DNA of 5,048 nt from UBA1794 sp964439955 (lineage in GTDB: Bacteria > Bacteroidota > Bacteroidia > Bacteroidales > Bacteroidaceae): positions 1 through 5,048 of the forward strand of contig CAYTPX010000061.1 of the NCBI GenBank assembly GCA_964439955.1, given 5' to 3'. How positions within the stretch are numbered: the first letter of the stretch is position 1; every line of letters begins with the position of its first letter. Position numbers and translations under genes: made by a program. The notes under the pieces were generated by a model. The model was not told the DNA's origin. It worked only from the letters and a program-made list of their open reading frames with translations, and searched no databases. This document shows positions 1-5,048 of the stretch, in pieces.

Positions 1-104
1 TATATGTCCATGTCCGGGGTGATGAGTACTTGAAATGGGCTGAGACGGAGGACGGGTACACGCTTTCCAAATCCATAGGCGGATTCAGGGTTTGCTTGGT
101 TTGA
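1..104 (+). pseudogene. Remnant of a second M6 metalloprotease gene (N-terminal region), 5' end outside window
   Basis: Positions 1-64 align without gaps to 1060-1123 of the intact M6 gene. Only two bases differ (56 and 59), and both are synonymous third-codon changes (Gly GGA/GGG, Tyr TAT/TAC). Read in the same frame from position 3, it gives the residues matching 39-59 of the intact protein, including the stretch GDEYLKWAETEDGYT. After base 64 the direct match ends abruptly. Bases 64-76 (TTTCCAAATCCAT) instead match 1411-1423, which would correspond to an in-frame 288-base internal deletion. Beyond about base 86 no similarity to the M6 gene is visible, and the frame stops at TGA 102-104. 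The fragment therefore lacks the zinc site and cannot be an active protease. A real but very divergent short paralog is less likely. How much lies upstream of base 1 cannot be seen. Confidence 0.75.
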
Positions 105-157
105 GAGAAGCAAGGCTAAAAAAACGGGTAATTCCGAACAATTTTAAATATAAGGTT

Positions 158-628
158 ATGAAAAAATGTATTTTATTCTTCTTGGTTGTTTGTTCTACAA
201 GTATGCTTTATTCCCAATCGTGTAAGACGTGTGAGCATACAGATGGGAAATGCTTCATTTGCTACGGTTGGGGAAGAATCATTTGGGCTCCTTTTTATAT
301 GCAATGTACGGCTTGTTATGGTACGGGGAAATGCCCTATGTGCCATGGCACAAGAATCTGGATTCCCGGAACAGAAAATGTACCAATGAGTACAGGCTCG
401 TCAGGTGAAAGTTCTTCAAACGGCAACAGTACTACAAGATCCCATGAAACCACTACTTCTCGAGTTTGTTCTACCTGCCATGGCACAGGGTATGAATCTA
501 CCAGACGGACTGCACCTTCTTATGGTGAACCAAAAATCAAGAAATATTGCTCCATTTGCAAGGGTGAATACTATTCACATTATCACAATCCTTGTTCTGT
601 GTGTCACGGCACAGGTCAAAGAAAATAA
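158..628 (+). CDS. Exported cysteine-rich protein with DnaJ-type zinc-knuckle motifs
   Basis: This encodes a 156-residue protein of unknown role. ATG 158 is chosen over an in-frame TTG at 92 because it directly begins a signal peptide: basic MKKC, hydrophobic residues 5-17, likely cleavage near Q20/S21. The mature part has seven CxxC pairs at C22/25, C32/35, C50/53, C59/62, C104/107, C131/134 and C146/149. Most fit the DnaJ central-domain pattern CxxCxGxG, such as CTACYGTG at 50-57, CSTCHGTG at 104-111 and CSVCHGTG at 146-153. A Ser/Thr/Asn-rich linker (about 77-102) splits four pairs from three. There is no J-domain or substrate-binding domain, so it is not DnaJ itself. Zinc binding is inferred from the family pattern. 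Three pairs also read CxxCH, the haem-c attachment motif, but the following GTG/GTR favours zinc knuckles. The gene is AT-richer than its neighbours, which suggests a different origin. No clear promoter or SD was found. Confidence 0.85.
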   Translation: MKKCILFFLVVCSTSMLYSQSCKTCEHTDGKCFICYGWGRIIWAPFYMQCTACYGTGKCPMCHGTRIWIPGTENVPMSTGSSGESSSNGNSTTRSHETTTSRVCSTCHGTGYESTRRTAPSYGEPKIKKYCSICKGEYYSHYHNPCSVCHGTGQRK

Positions 629-647
629 GCAAAGCTGATTATTTGCT
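628..647 (+). other. Short hairpin overlapping the stop codon of the cysteine-rich gene
   Basis: AGCAAA (628-633) and TTTGCT (642-647) form a 6-bp stem with an 8-base loop, starting at the last base of the TAA stop. The bases after it (ATTACCTCC) are not a U-tract, so it is not a convincing intrinsic terminator. It could protect the mRNA 3' end or be a chance hairpin. Confidence 0.25.
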
Positions 648-679
648 ATTACCTCCAATTTGTAAACAAAAGAGTCGAA

Positions 680-686
680 ATAATAT
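680..686. repeat. Left copy of putative 7-bp target-site duplication (ATAATAT)
   Basis: ATAATAT directly abuts the left end of the inverted-repeat element and is repeated exactly at 786-792. The direct repeat can be read as 10 bases (ATAATATCGG) because the element starts with CGG and the right flank also begins with CGG; 7 bases is the length that leaves symmetric element ends. Confidence 0.5.
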
Positions 687-785
687 CGGAACTATCCATT
701 TTTGTCTTGCTCCTCTCAAATCAAGCAAGCTCCATTGCTCATAAAGTACAATAATGGTATCTCAAGACTAAAGTAGATAGTTCCG
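687..785. mobile_element. MITE-like 99-bp inverted-repeat element with 7-bp target duplication
   Basis: The outer ends are perfect 10-bp inverted repeats, CGGAACTATC (687-696) and GATAGTTCCG (776-785). The similarity continues inward: 687-709 and 763-785 are complementary at 20 of 23 positions. On both sides lies the direct repeat ATAATAT (680-686 and 786-792), which looks like a 7-bp target-site duplication. Removing the element and one repeat copy restores a continuous AT-rich sequence. The core (710-762) has no coding capacity but holds a small hairpin, AGCAA 724-728 with TTGCT 735-739. Non-coding length, terminal inverted repeats and a target duplication together define a MITE-like element mobilised in trans by a transposase. 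The partner family is not identifiable here. The alternative is a long cruciform or RNA stem-loop without mobility. Confidence 0.6.
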
Positions 786-792
786 ATAATAT
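786..792. repeat. Right copy of putative 7-bp target-site duplication (ATAATAT)
   Basis: This is an exact copy of 680-686, abutting the right end of the inverted-repeat element. With neighbouring bases it forms the near-perfect palindrome CCGATAATATCGG (783-795), which arises where the element end CCG meets the duplication and the flanking CGG. That palindrome could also be read as a regulator site, but the insertion model explains it without one. Confidence 0.5.
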
Positions 793-812
793 CGGTACAA
801 AGTTATGAAAAC

Positions 813-839
813 CTGATGGGTACATTATTGAGCCATCAG
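813..839. other. 7-bp perfect inverted repeat / hairpin
   Basis: CTGATGG (813-819) and CCATCAG (833-839) are perfectly complementary around a 13-base loop. On the + strand no U-tract follows. On the - strand the stem is followed by GTTTTC, a poor terminator tail, and no - strand gene lies there to be terminated. It may be an operator-like site, part of a 5' leader, or chance. Confidence 0.3.
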
Positions 840-863
840 CTTACGAGGACGAAAATTATTGCG

Positions 864-871
864 TATCTTCG
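864..871 (+). promoter_or_regulatory. Candidate -7 box (TATCTTCG) upstream of the M6 gene
   Basis: TATCTTCG matches the Bacteroides -7 consensus TAnnTTTG at all but one fixed position. It would give a leader of about 70 bases before ATG 948. No TTTG -33 box sits at the usual 19-21 base spacing, so support is partial. It competes with the boxes at 912-944. Confidence 0.3.
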
Positions 872-911
872 CAACATACCTCTGGCACTTTTTTGCCCGA
901 TAGTATATCTA

Positions 912-944
912 TTTCCATAACAAGTCTTGACTATTACATTTTTG
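912..944 (+). promoter_or_regulatory. Candidate promoter immediately before ATG 948 (TTTC-N21-CATTTTTG)
   Basis: TTTC (912-915) resembles the -33 box TTTG. CATTTTTG (937-944) differs from the -7 consensus TAnnTTTG at one fixed position. The spacing of 21 bases fits the Bacteroides promoter architecture. The -7 box ends only 3 bases before ATG 948, so transcription would begin at or next to the start codon and give a leaderless or nearly leaderless mRNA. There is no purine-rich SD before the ATG, which is compatible with this. AT-rich sequence can produce such boxes by chance. Confidence 0.3.
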
Positions 945-947
945 CAT

Positions 948-3296
948 ATGCGGTTTGTCATTTTGTTAGCCGGTTTATTGGCGTTTATTGCTTTGGATTC
1001 TTCAGCCTCCCCCGCTTATCCGGGGCGTGTGCCTGTGGTCTTGCCGTCGGGTGATACGGTATATGTCCATGTCCGGGGTGATGAGTACTTGAAATGGGCT
1101 GAGACGGAGGACGGATATACGCTCCTGCGCGACAGTAGTGGCGAGTGGACGTATGCCGTGCCTTCTCCTTCCACAGGAAAAGCCATGCCCTCCGAGTGGA
1201 AACTGCAAGGGAAAAATCCGGAAAATGCTGTAGCTTTTTCTGAGTTCCTCCGCGACTTGCCCCGGAAAGTGCCGGTGGATACGGAGAATGCCTTGATCAT
1301 GCGCAAGGCCGCTTCCACGTCACGGGCGGTGGAACGCAGCGCCTCGTCGGTATCCGTTGTGGGGCAACGTAAAGTCTTGGTCATACTTATGTCTTTCCAA
1401 GATTGGGCTTTTTCCAAATCCATGAGCGAATTCGATGCTTTGTTCAATGCCGAGGGTTATGCGGATGATGGCGCGGTAGGTAGCGTGCGCGATTATTTTT
1501 CGACCGTCTCTTATGGGCAACTCTTGCTGGAGAGTGATTTGTTCGGCCCTTACCAAGCCAGTTATCCCATGAGCTATTACGGGGGGAATAATATCTACGG
1601 GAACGATAGCAATCCCACTTCTCTTTTTGTGGAGGCCATCCAGGCTGTTGCCGAAGAAGTGGATTTGGCCGAATATGATGGGGATGGGGATGGTTATGTG
1701 GACAACGTGCATATCATTTTTGCAGGGTATGGGGAAGAAGCGGGTGCTTCGGCTGATGCGATTTGGTCGCATGAGGCTACTTTCTACGGGGACTATATTG
1801 TCCAAGGGATGAAGATACGCAGTTATTCCTGTGCTCCAGAGTTGCGCGGAAACAGTGGCGAAGGGATTTCCCGTATTGGGCCCCATTGCCATGAAATAGG
1901 GCATGCCCTCGGCGCAATGGACTACTATGATACGGATTACTCCGGGAGTGGTGGTTATTTCCCCGGGACTGGCATGTGGGACATCATGGCTTCCGGGAGT
2001 TGGAACGAGGACGGCGTTGTACCGGCCGACTTCAACCCTTATGTGAAGGCTTACGATTTCGGTTGGGTTGAGCCGCAGGATTTGCCGGCGGGCGAGGGGA
2101 TTTTGCTGTATCCATCCTGCTTTTCGCCCGATTCTTATTACCGCGTGGACACGCCGGAAGAAGGCGACTATTACCTGCTGGAGAATCGCAGCCGCGAAGG
2201 CTTCGGGGCGGGATTGCCTGGAGAGGGGTTGTTGGTATTTCACGTGCATCCTGACATTGAGTCGGCTGTAGGGACGAACACCATCAATGCTTCATACCCG
2301 CAAATGTGCTATCCGGTCTGTGCCGCGTCTACGTATCGGATACCCACTTCCGCTCCCGCTTCATATGGGGAAGTGGATGGGGCGGGTTGCCCCTTTCCCG
2401 GCAGTTCGGGGCAGACGGATTTTTCTTTCTCTACCAGCCCGGCAGCTTTCTGTTGGGATAGCGGCGGGGATGCCGGTTTTGAGTTGTCATCCATTACGCA
2501 GCTTGCCGACGGCACGATTTCGCTTACTTGCGCGTATGGGGCAACTTCGTCCGATGATGAGGGCGAAGAAGGAGGGCTGCTTTACTCCGAAGGCTTTGAA
2601 CAATCCCAAGATTGGGATATTGAGAGCGCGCAGGGGGTAGGGTGGCAGTTATGTGGAGGTGTTGTGACGGATGGTTCTGTCGCTATCGCAAATGAATTGG
2701 ATGTGCCGGCTGCCGAGGGTGAGAATTATTTGGCCCTGAAGAACCGGAGTCTTGGCCTTTTTCAGGAGTTACAGAGTGTTTGGTATTTGCCCCAGCTCCG
2801 GATTACGCCGGATTGTCCTTATGTGCTGCGGTTTGCTTACCAAAACCGCTCATACCTGACGGTTGGTGGTGGCCGTTTGGAGGTGCTTCTCCGGACAAGC
2901 AAGGAAGAGACGTGGGATACGCTTGCCGTGTATGCCGACCTAACAACTTCGTGGGTTGAAAAAAGCGTGGAAATCCCAGCATCGGATGCCGATTCGCTCC
3001 AAATAGCCTTTCGTGGTAATTTAAGTGTGGGTGGACTGTTTTTAGATGATGTGCGGATTTATACAGGGGTGCTCGCCGCTATCCAAACTCCAACCGTTTG
3101 TTCGGGCATCTGGTCGGAACGGAATTGCCTGGTAGTTGAGACAGAGACCGACGAAAAGGTTTTTGTTTATTCTTGCAATGGGATATTGTTGCACGTATGG
3201 GATGCTGTAGCTGGAATAAACCGGTATAGTTTGGAGTCTGGGATGTATGTGGTGGTCACGTCGGGTGTCTCGAGGAAGATTATCATAACCGATTGA
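948..3296 (+). CDS. Secreted M6-family (immune inhibitor A-like) zinc metalloprotease with C-terminal sorting-like domain
   Basis: This encodes a 782-residue extracellular protease. ATG 948 is preferred to TTG 927 because it opens a clean signal peptide (hydrophobic residues 3-16, cleavage about A20-A23). Residues 24-60 are the conserved N-terminal segment of Bacteroidota M6 proteins. An EF-hand-like calcium loop DGDGDGYVD lies at 244-252. The zinc site HEIGHALGAMD has H315, E316 (general base), H319 and D325 as the third-ligand position, as in InhA-type M6 enzymes. A Met-turn follows at M347 in WDIMASGSW. After an acidic linker (about 533-543), residues 544-705 form a jelly-roll, MAM-like (choice-of-anchor J type) domain ending LDDVRIY. 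Residues about 710-782 resemble a T9SS type-A C-terminal sorting domain (VFVYSCNG at 738-745, SGMYVVV near the end). All catalytic features are intact. The substrate is unknown. A terminator about 80 bases downstream suggests a monocistronic unit. A decayed copy of its N-terminal region lies at 1-104. Confidence 0.93.
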   Translation: MRFVILLAGLLAFIALDSSASPAYPGRVPVVLPSGDTVYVHVRGDEYLKWAETEDGYTLLRDSSGEWTYAVPSPSTGKAMPSEWKLQGKNPENAVAFSEFLRDLPRKVPVDTENALIMRKAASTSRAVERSASSVSVVGQRKVLVILMSFQDWAFSKSMSEFDALFNAEGYADDGAVGSVRDYFSTVSYGQLLLESDLFGPYQASYPMSYYGGNNIYGNDSNPTSLFVEAIQAVAEEVDLAEYDGDGDGYVDNVHIIFAGYGEEAGASADAIWSHEATFYGDYIVQGMKIRSYSCAPELRGNSGEGISRIGPHCHEIGHALGAMDYYDTDYSGSGGYFPGTGMWDIMASGSWNEDGVVPADFNPYVKAYDFGWVEPQDLPAGEGILLYPSCFSPDSYYRVDTPEEGDYYLLENRSREGFGAGLPGEGLLVFHVHPDIESAVGTNTINASYPQMCYPVCAASTYRIPTSAPASYGEVDGAGCPFPGSSGQTDFSFSTSPAAFCWDSGGDAGFELSSITQLADGTISLTCAYGATSSDDEGEEGGLLYSEGFEQSQDWDIESAQGVGWQLCGGVVTDGSVAIANELDVPAAEGENYLALKNRSLGLFQELQSVWYLPQLRITPDCPYVLRFAYQNRSYLTVGGGRLEVLLRTSKEETWDTLAVYADLTTSWVEKSVEIPASDADSLQIAFRGNLSVGGLFLDDVRIYTGVLAAIQTPTVCSGIWSERNCLVVETETDEKVFVYSCNGILLHVWDAVAGINRYSLESGMYVVVTSGVSRKIIITD

Positions 3297-3378
3297 CTTT
3301 TAATAGGCGGAGAGAGGGTACATCCCTTCTCCAAGTCCGGACATCCTTTCATAACCAAAAGTTAGTTTATATTCATGT

Positions 3379-3410
3379 AATGGCTTGCTCGTGAGGGTGG
3401 GCCATTTTTT
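3379..3410 (+). terminator. Rho-independent terminator after the M6 protease gene
   Basis: AATGGC (3379-3384) pairs with GCCATT (3401-3406). The stem continues inward with six more pairs, four of them G-U wobbles (3385-3390 with 3395-3400), closed by a GTGA tetraloop (3391-3394), which is of the stable GNRA class. The stem runs straight into TTTTTT (3405-3410). It lies about 80 bases after the M6 stop and about 90 bases before the S41 -7 box, so it should separate the two transcripts. Confidence 0.8.
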
Positions 3411-3498
3411 GTATGGTGTGGCATGGCATGCAAATAAAGAGGAAAGAGTTTGCTACAAATCCTTGTCAAAATACGATAAACATATAGCCTCATTTCCG

Positions 3499-3506
3499 TA
3501 TATTTG
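3499..3506 (+). promoter_or_regulatory. Perfect Bacteroides-type -7 promoter box for the S41 peptidase gene
   Basis: TATATTTG matches the -7 consensus TAnnTTTG at every fixed position. Transcription would start about 3510-3513, giving a leader of about 20 bases to ATG 3532. No good TTTG -33 box is visible at 19-21 bases upstream; that region reads GATAAACATA. A weak purine stretch AAAGAAG (3520-3526) may assist ribosome binding. Confidence 0.6.
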
Positions 3507-3531
3507 CACGGTTAAACGTAAAGAAGATACT

Positions 3532-4998
3532 ATGAAAACAGTTTTTGCAAGTCGGCTTCCTCGAGGGGGTAGCTTCTTTTTTATGTTGTTCTTGTGGTTT
3601 GTTCCCTCATTTATGGTTCCGGTTCAAGCCCAAGAGGAAGGAATTGTTCCATGGACACGTGGCGAGAAGCTTTATGCCTACTCCAAGTTTTGGGCCGAGG
3701 CCAAGCGTAACTTCGTATATATGTATAAAGTGGGCAACGACCGTTGGGATTCGCTCTATCAGGCGATGTTGCCCGCAGTGGCCGACAGCCGTACGGATGC
3801 CGATTTCCTGCATCTGATGGAACGGTTTTGTGCTTTCCTTGAGGACGGGCATACGGGCATCTCCTACGATGGGCGGCGTGGCCCGGACGTGACGACCACT
3901 TACTTCCACGACGGCATCTCGTTGTGGTTGGAGCTTGTGGAAGACAAAATCGTATTGGGGCGCGTAGATTCGCTCCATGCCCACGAACTGCCGCCCGGGT
4001 CGGAGCTGGTGGAGGTGGACGGGATGCCGGCACGCGCCTATATGGACGAATATTCGTTGCCCTACATCTCTGCCTCCACGCCCCACGTGCGCCGGAAGCA
4101 AGCGGCGCAGCTCATGCTGAAGGCCCCGAAGGGCACACGGAGGGAACTGGTCTTCCGTGTGGACGGCGAGTTGAGGTCGCTCACGGTAGTGCACGGCTAC
4201 ACCGGGGGCTACAGCACTTTGGTGGGGCTGCCGGGATTGAACGGTATCCTGAACCGGGGCGGATTGTTTGAACTGGCGTGGCCGGAGAAGGATATCGCCT
4301 ATGTGCGCATCGGCACGTTCAACCGCGATGACGTCATCGAGCAGTTCGAAGCAGCTTTTTCCGAGTTGCAGGAACAGGCAAAGGGTGTAGTCATCGACCT
4401 GCGCAACAACGGCGGCGGTAACACTAAACGGGCCACGCGCTTACTGTCGTACTTCACTTCGGAAACTTATTTGCAGGGTTCCCGCTGGTCTACACGCTGC
4501 TATAAGCCAGCTTATGCTTCGTGGGGCGCGGCAAGCCCAAGTCAGCCCGCTTTGACGCCGGACGACACGGTGGGCAACTCCTTCCGCAGGGAGTGTTACC
4601 TGCAGGCCAATGACCTGGCCATGGAGGACGGGGGTATCATGGCTGCCCATTTTGACGAGGGACACCTCTGCCTGGAAGTGCCGGTGGCAGTGCTGACAAA
4701 CTGTTATACGGCTTCGACCTGCGAGGATTTCTTGGTCTTTGCCGACGGGGTGGAAAACGTGTTCACCGTAGGCGAGCCGACGAACGGGAGCACGGGACAG
4801 CCGATTTTCATCCCTTTGATTGACGATCTCTCATGTCGCATTTGCACGAAAAAAGACACGTATGCCGACGGGCGCGAGTTTGTGGGCAAAGGCATCGAAC
4901 CGGATGTTTACGTGCCTGCCACGCTGGAATCCCTGATGAAAAATGACGATATACAGTTGAAGGCGGCAATCGTGGAATTGAGGAAGCGTTTGGATTAA
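3532..4998 (+). CDS. Exported S41-family serine peptidase
   Basis: This encodes a 488-residue peptidase of the envelope. ATG 3532 is chosen because it starts a signal peptide (hydrophobic residues 15-31, likely cleavage VQA-Q after A33). An upstream in-frame extension would run through the terminator and the promoter box. Landmarks are an N-terminal helical part, LEDGHTGI with H107 (the His of tricorn-type S41 enzymes), a reduced PDZ-like segment around GSELVEVDG (156-164), and the S41 core strand VVIDLRNNGGGN (286-297). The nucleophile motif TASTCEDF has S395 as the likely catalytic Ser. It is followed by GEPTNGSTGQP (414-424) and GKGIEPDVYVP (452-462). Spacing suggests E456 completes a tricorn-like Ser-His-Glu arrangement, although K453 nearby leaves a Ser-Lys type open. 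The substrate is unknown. Soluble periplasmic location is inferred, since no lipobox or C-terminal sorting domain is seen. The gene is GC-rich compared with the 158-628 gene and has its own -7 box. Confidence 0.92.
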   Translation: MKTVFASRLPRGGSFFFMLFLWFVPSFMVPVQAQEEGIVPWTRGEKLYAYSKFWAEAKRNFVYMYKVGNDRWDSLYQAMLPAVADSRTDADFLHLMERFCAFLEDGHTGISYDGRRGPDVTTTYFHDGISLWLELVEDKIVLGRVDSLHAHELPPGSELVEVDGMPARAYMDEYSLPYISASTPHVRRKQAAQLMLKAPKGTRRELVFRVDGELRSLTVVHGYTGGYSTLVGLPGLNGILNRGGLFELAWPEKDIAYVRIGTFNRDDVIEQFEAAFSELQEQAKGVVIDLRNNGGGNTKRATRLLSYFTSETYLQGSRWSTRCYKPAYASWGAASPSQPALTPDDTVGNSFRRECYLQANDLAMEDGGIMAAHFDEGHLCLEVPVAVLTNCYTASTCEDFLVFADGVENVFTVGEPTNGSTGQPIFIPLIDDLSCRICTKKDTYADGREFVGKGIEPDVYVPATLESLMKNDDIQLKAAIVELRKRLD

Positions 4999-5016
4999 CC
5001 CCAAATCGGTCATTAG

Positions 5017-5048
5017 GATTTCACAGTGTTGTAAGGCAGTGAGAAATC
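5017..5048 (+). terminator. Possible terminator hairpin after the S41 gene, cut by the window edge
   Basis: GATTTC (5017-5022) pairs with GAAATC (5043-5048). After one A-A mismatch two further pairs form (CA 5024-5025 with TG 5040-5041), leaving a loop of about 14 bases. It begins 18 bases after the S41 stop. The 3' arm ends on the last base of the window, so a following U-tract cannot be checked. Confidence 0.35.

Larger units (their letters stand above)
629..947 (+). other. AT-rich structured intergenic region upstream of the M6 protease
   Basis: This stretch of about 320 bases has no credible gene in either strand. It contains, in order, the end of a small hairpin at 628-647, the inverted-repeat element at 687-785 with its flanking duplications, a 7-bp hairpin at 813-839, and candidate promoter boxes at 864-871 and 912-944. 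The M6 gene's transcription signals should lie in its right half. No tRNA or recognisable riboswitch was seen. Confidence 0.7.

Noticed and set aside
129..136. TAATTCCG as a -7 box for the cysteine-rich gene
   Set aside because: It misses two fixed positions of TAnnTTTG, and the nearest TTTG lies 25 bases upstream, outside the usual spacing.
92..157. N-terminal extension of the cysteine-rich protein from TTG 92
   Set aside because: It would bury a clear signal peptide 22 residues into the protein and overlap the M6 remnant's frame; ATG 158 is the natural start.
165..193. Lipoprotein signal in the cysteine-rich protein at C12
   Set aside because: The preceding LVV has valine at -1, a poor lipobox, and the hydrophobic core continues past it to a type-I-like site.
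783..795. CCGATAATATCGG palindrome as a regulator operator
   Set aside because: It is explained by the element end CCG meeting the target duplication ATAATAT and a flanking CGG; no second intact site is present.
927..947. TTG start seven codons before the M6 ATG
   Set aside because: The extra residues overlap a candidate -7 box, and the signal peptide begins cleanly at ATG 948.
1320..2249. Long open frame on the - strand inside the M6 gene
   Set aside because: It lies wholly antisense to a well-supported protease with intact catalytic motifs, and its translation shows no recognisable domain.
3421..3431. GCATG-G-CATGC near-palindrome
   Set aside because: It is short, isolated and not placed relative to any promoter box; probably chance.
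3385..3531. Extended N-terminus of the S41 peptidase from 3385
   Set aside because: It would translate part of a strong terminator and the -7 box, and would place 49 residues before a typical signal peptide.
3607..4194. Long open frame on the - strand inside the S41 gene
   Set aside because: It is a composition-driven shadow of the GC-rich S41 coding sequence with no motif, promoter or start signal.

Overview
The window looks like chromosomal DNA from a member of the Bacteroidales (Bacteroidota). The reasons are the gene content (a secreted M6 metalloprotease with a C-terminal T9SS-like sorting domain, and an exported S41 peptidase), the lack of strong Shine-Dalgarno sites, and a perfect Bacteroides-type -7 box (TAnnTTTG) in front of the S41 gene. 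Genus cannot be fixed from the sequence. All supported genes are on the + strand.

Layout. (1) Positions 1-104 hold the tail of a second copy of the M6 protease N-terminal region. Its first 64 bases match the intact gene at 62 of 64 positions, with two synonymous changes. The match then breaks, and the reading frame stops at 102-104. (2) Positions 158-628 encode a small exported cysteine-rich protein with DnaJ-type CxxCxGxG knuckles. It is visibly more AT-rich than its neighbours. (3) Positions 629-947 are an AT-rich, highly structured intergenic region. It carries a 99-bp element (687-785) with near-perfect terminal inverted repeats and a 7-bp direct repeat ATAATAT on each side, which is the signature of a MITE-like insertion. 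A separate 7-bp hairpin follows, then candidate promoter boxes. (4) Positions 948-3296 encode a 782-residue secreted M6-family metalloprotease with an HExGHxxGxxD zinc site, an EF-hand-like calcium loop, a jelly-roll domain and a C-terminal sorting-like domain. (5) Positions 3379-3410 form a strong intrinsic terminator with a GNRA tetraloop. (6) Positions 3532-4998 encode a 488-residue exported S41-family serine peptidase with its own -7 box. A partial hairpin abuts the right edge.

How the genes relate: all three intact genes carry signal peptides, so the products act in the envelope or outside the cell. The M6 and S41 genes are separated by a terminator and a new promoter, so they are probably independent transcripts rather than an operon. 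Nothing links the cysteine-rich protein functionally to the proteases except position. The duplicated M6 fragment and the small inverted-repeat element suggest a locus that has undergone duplication, decay and insertion. I do not see a convincing new multi-gene system; the most novel items are the MITE-like element, the M6 relic and the unusual seven-pair CxxC exported protein.
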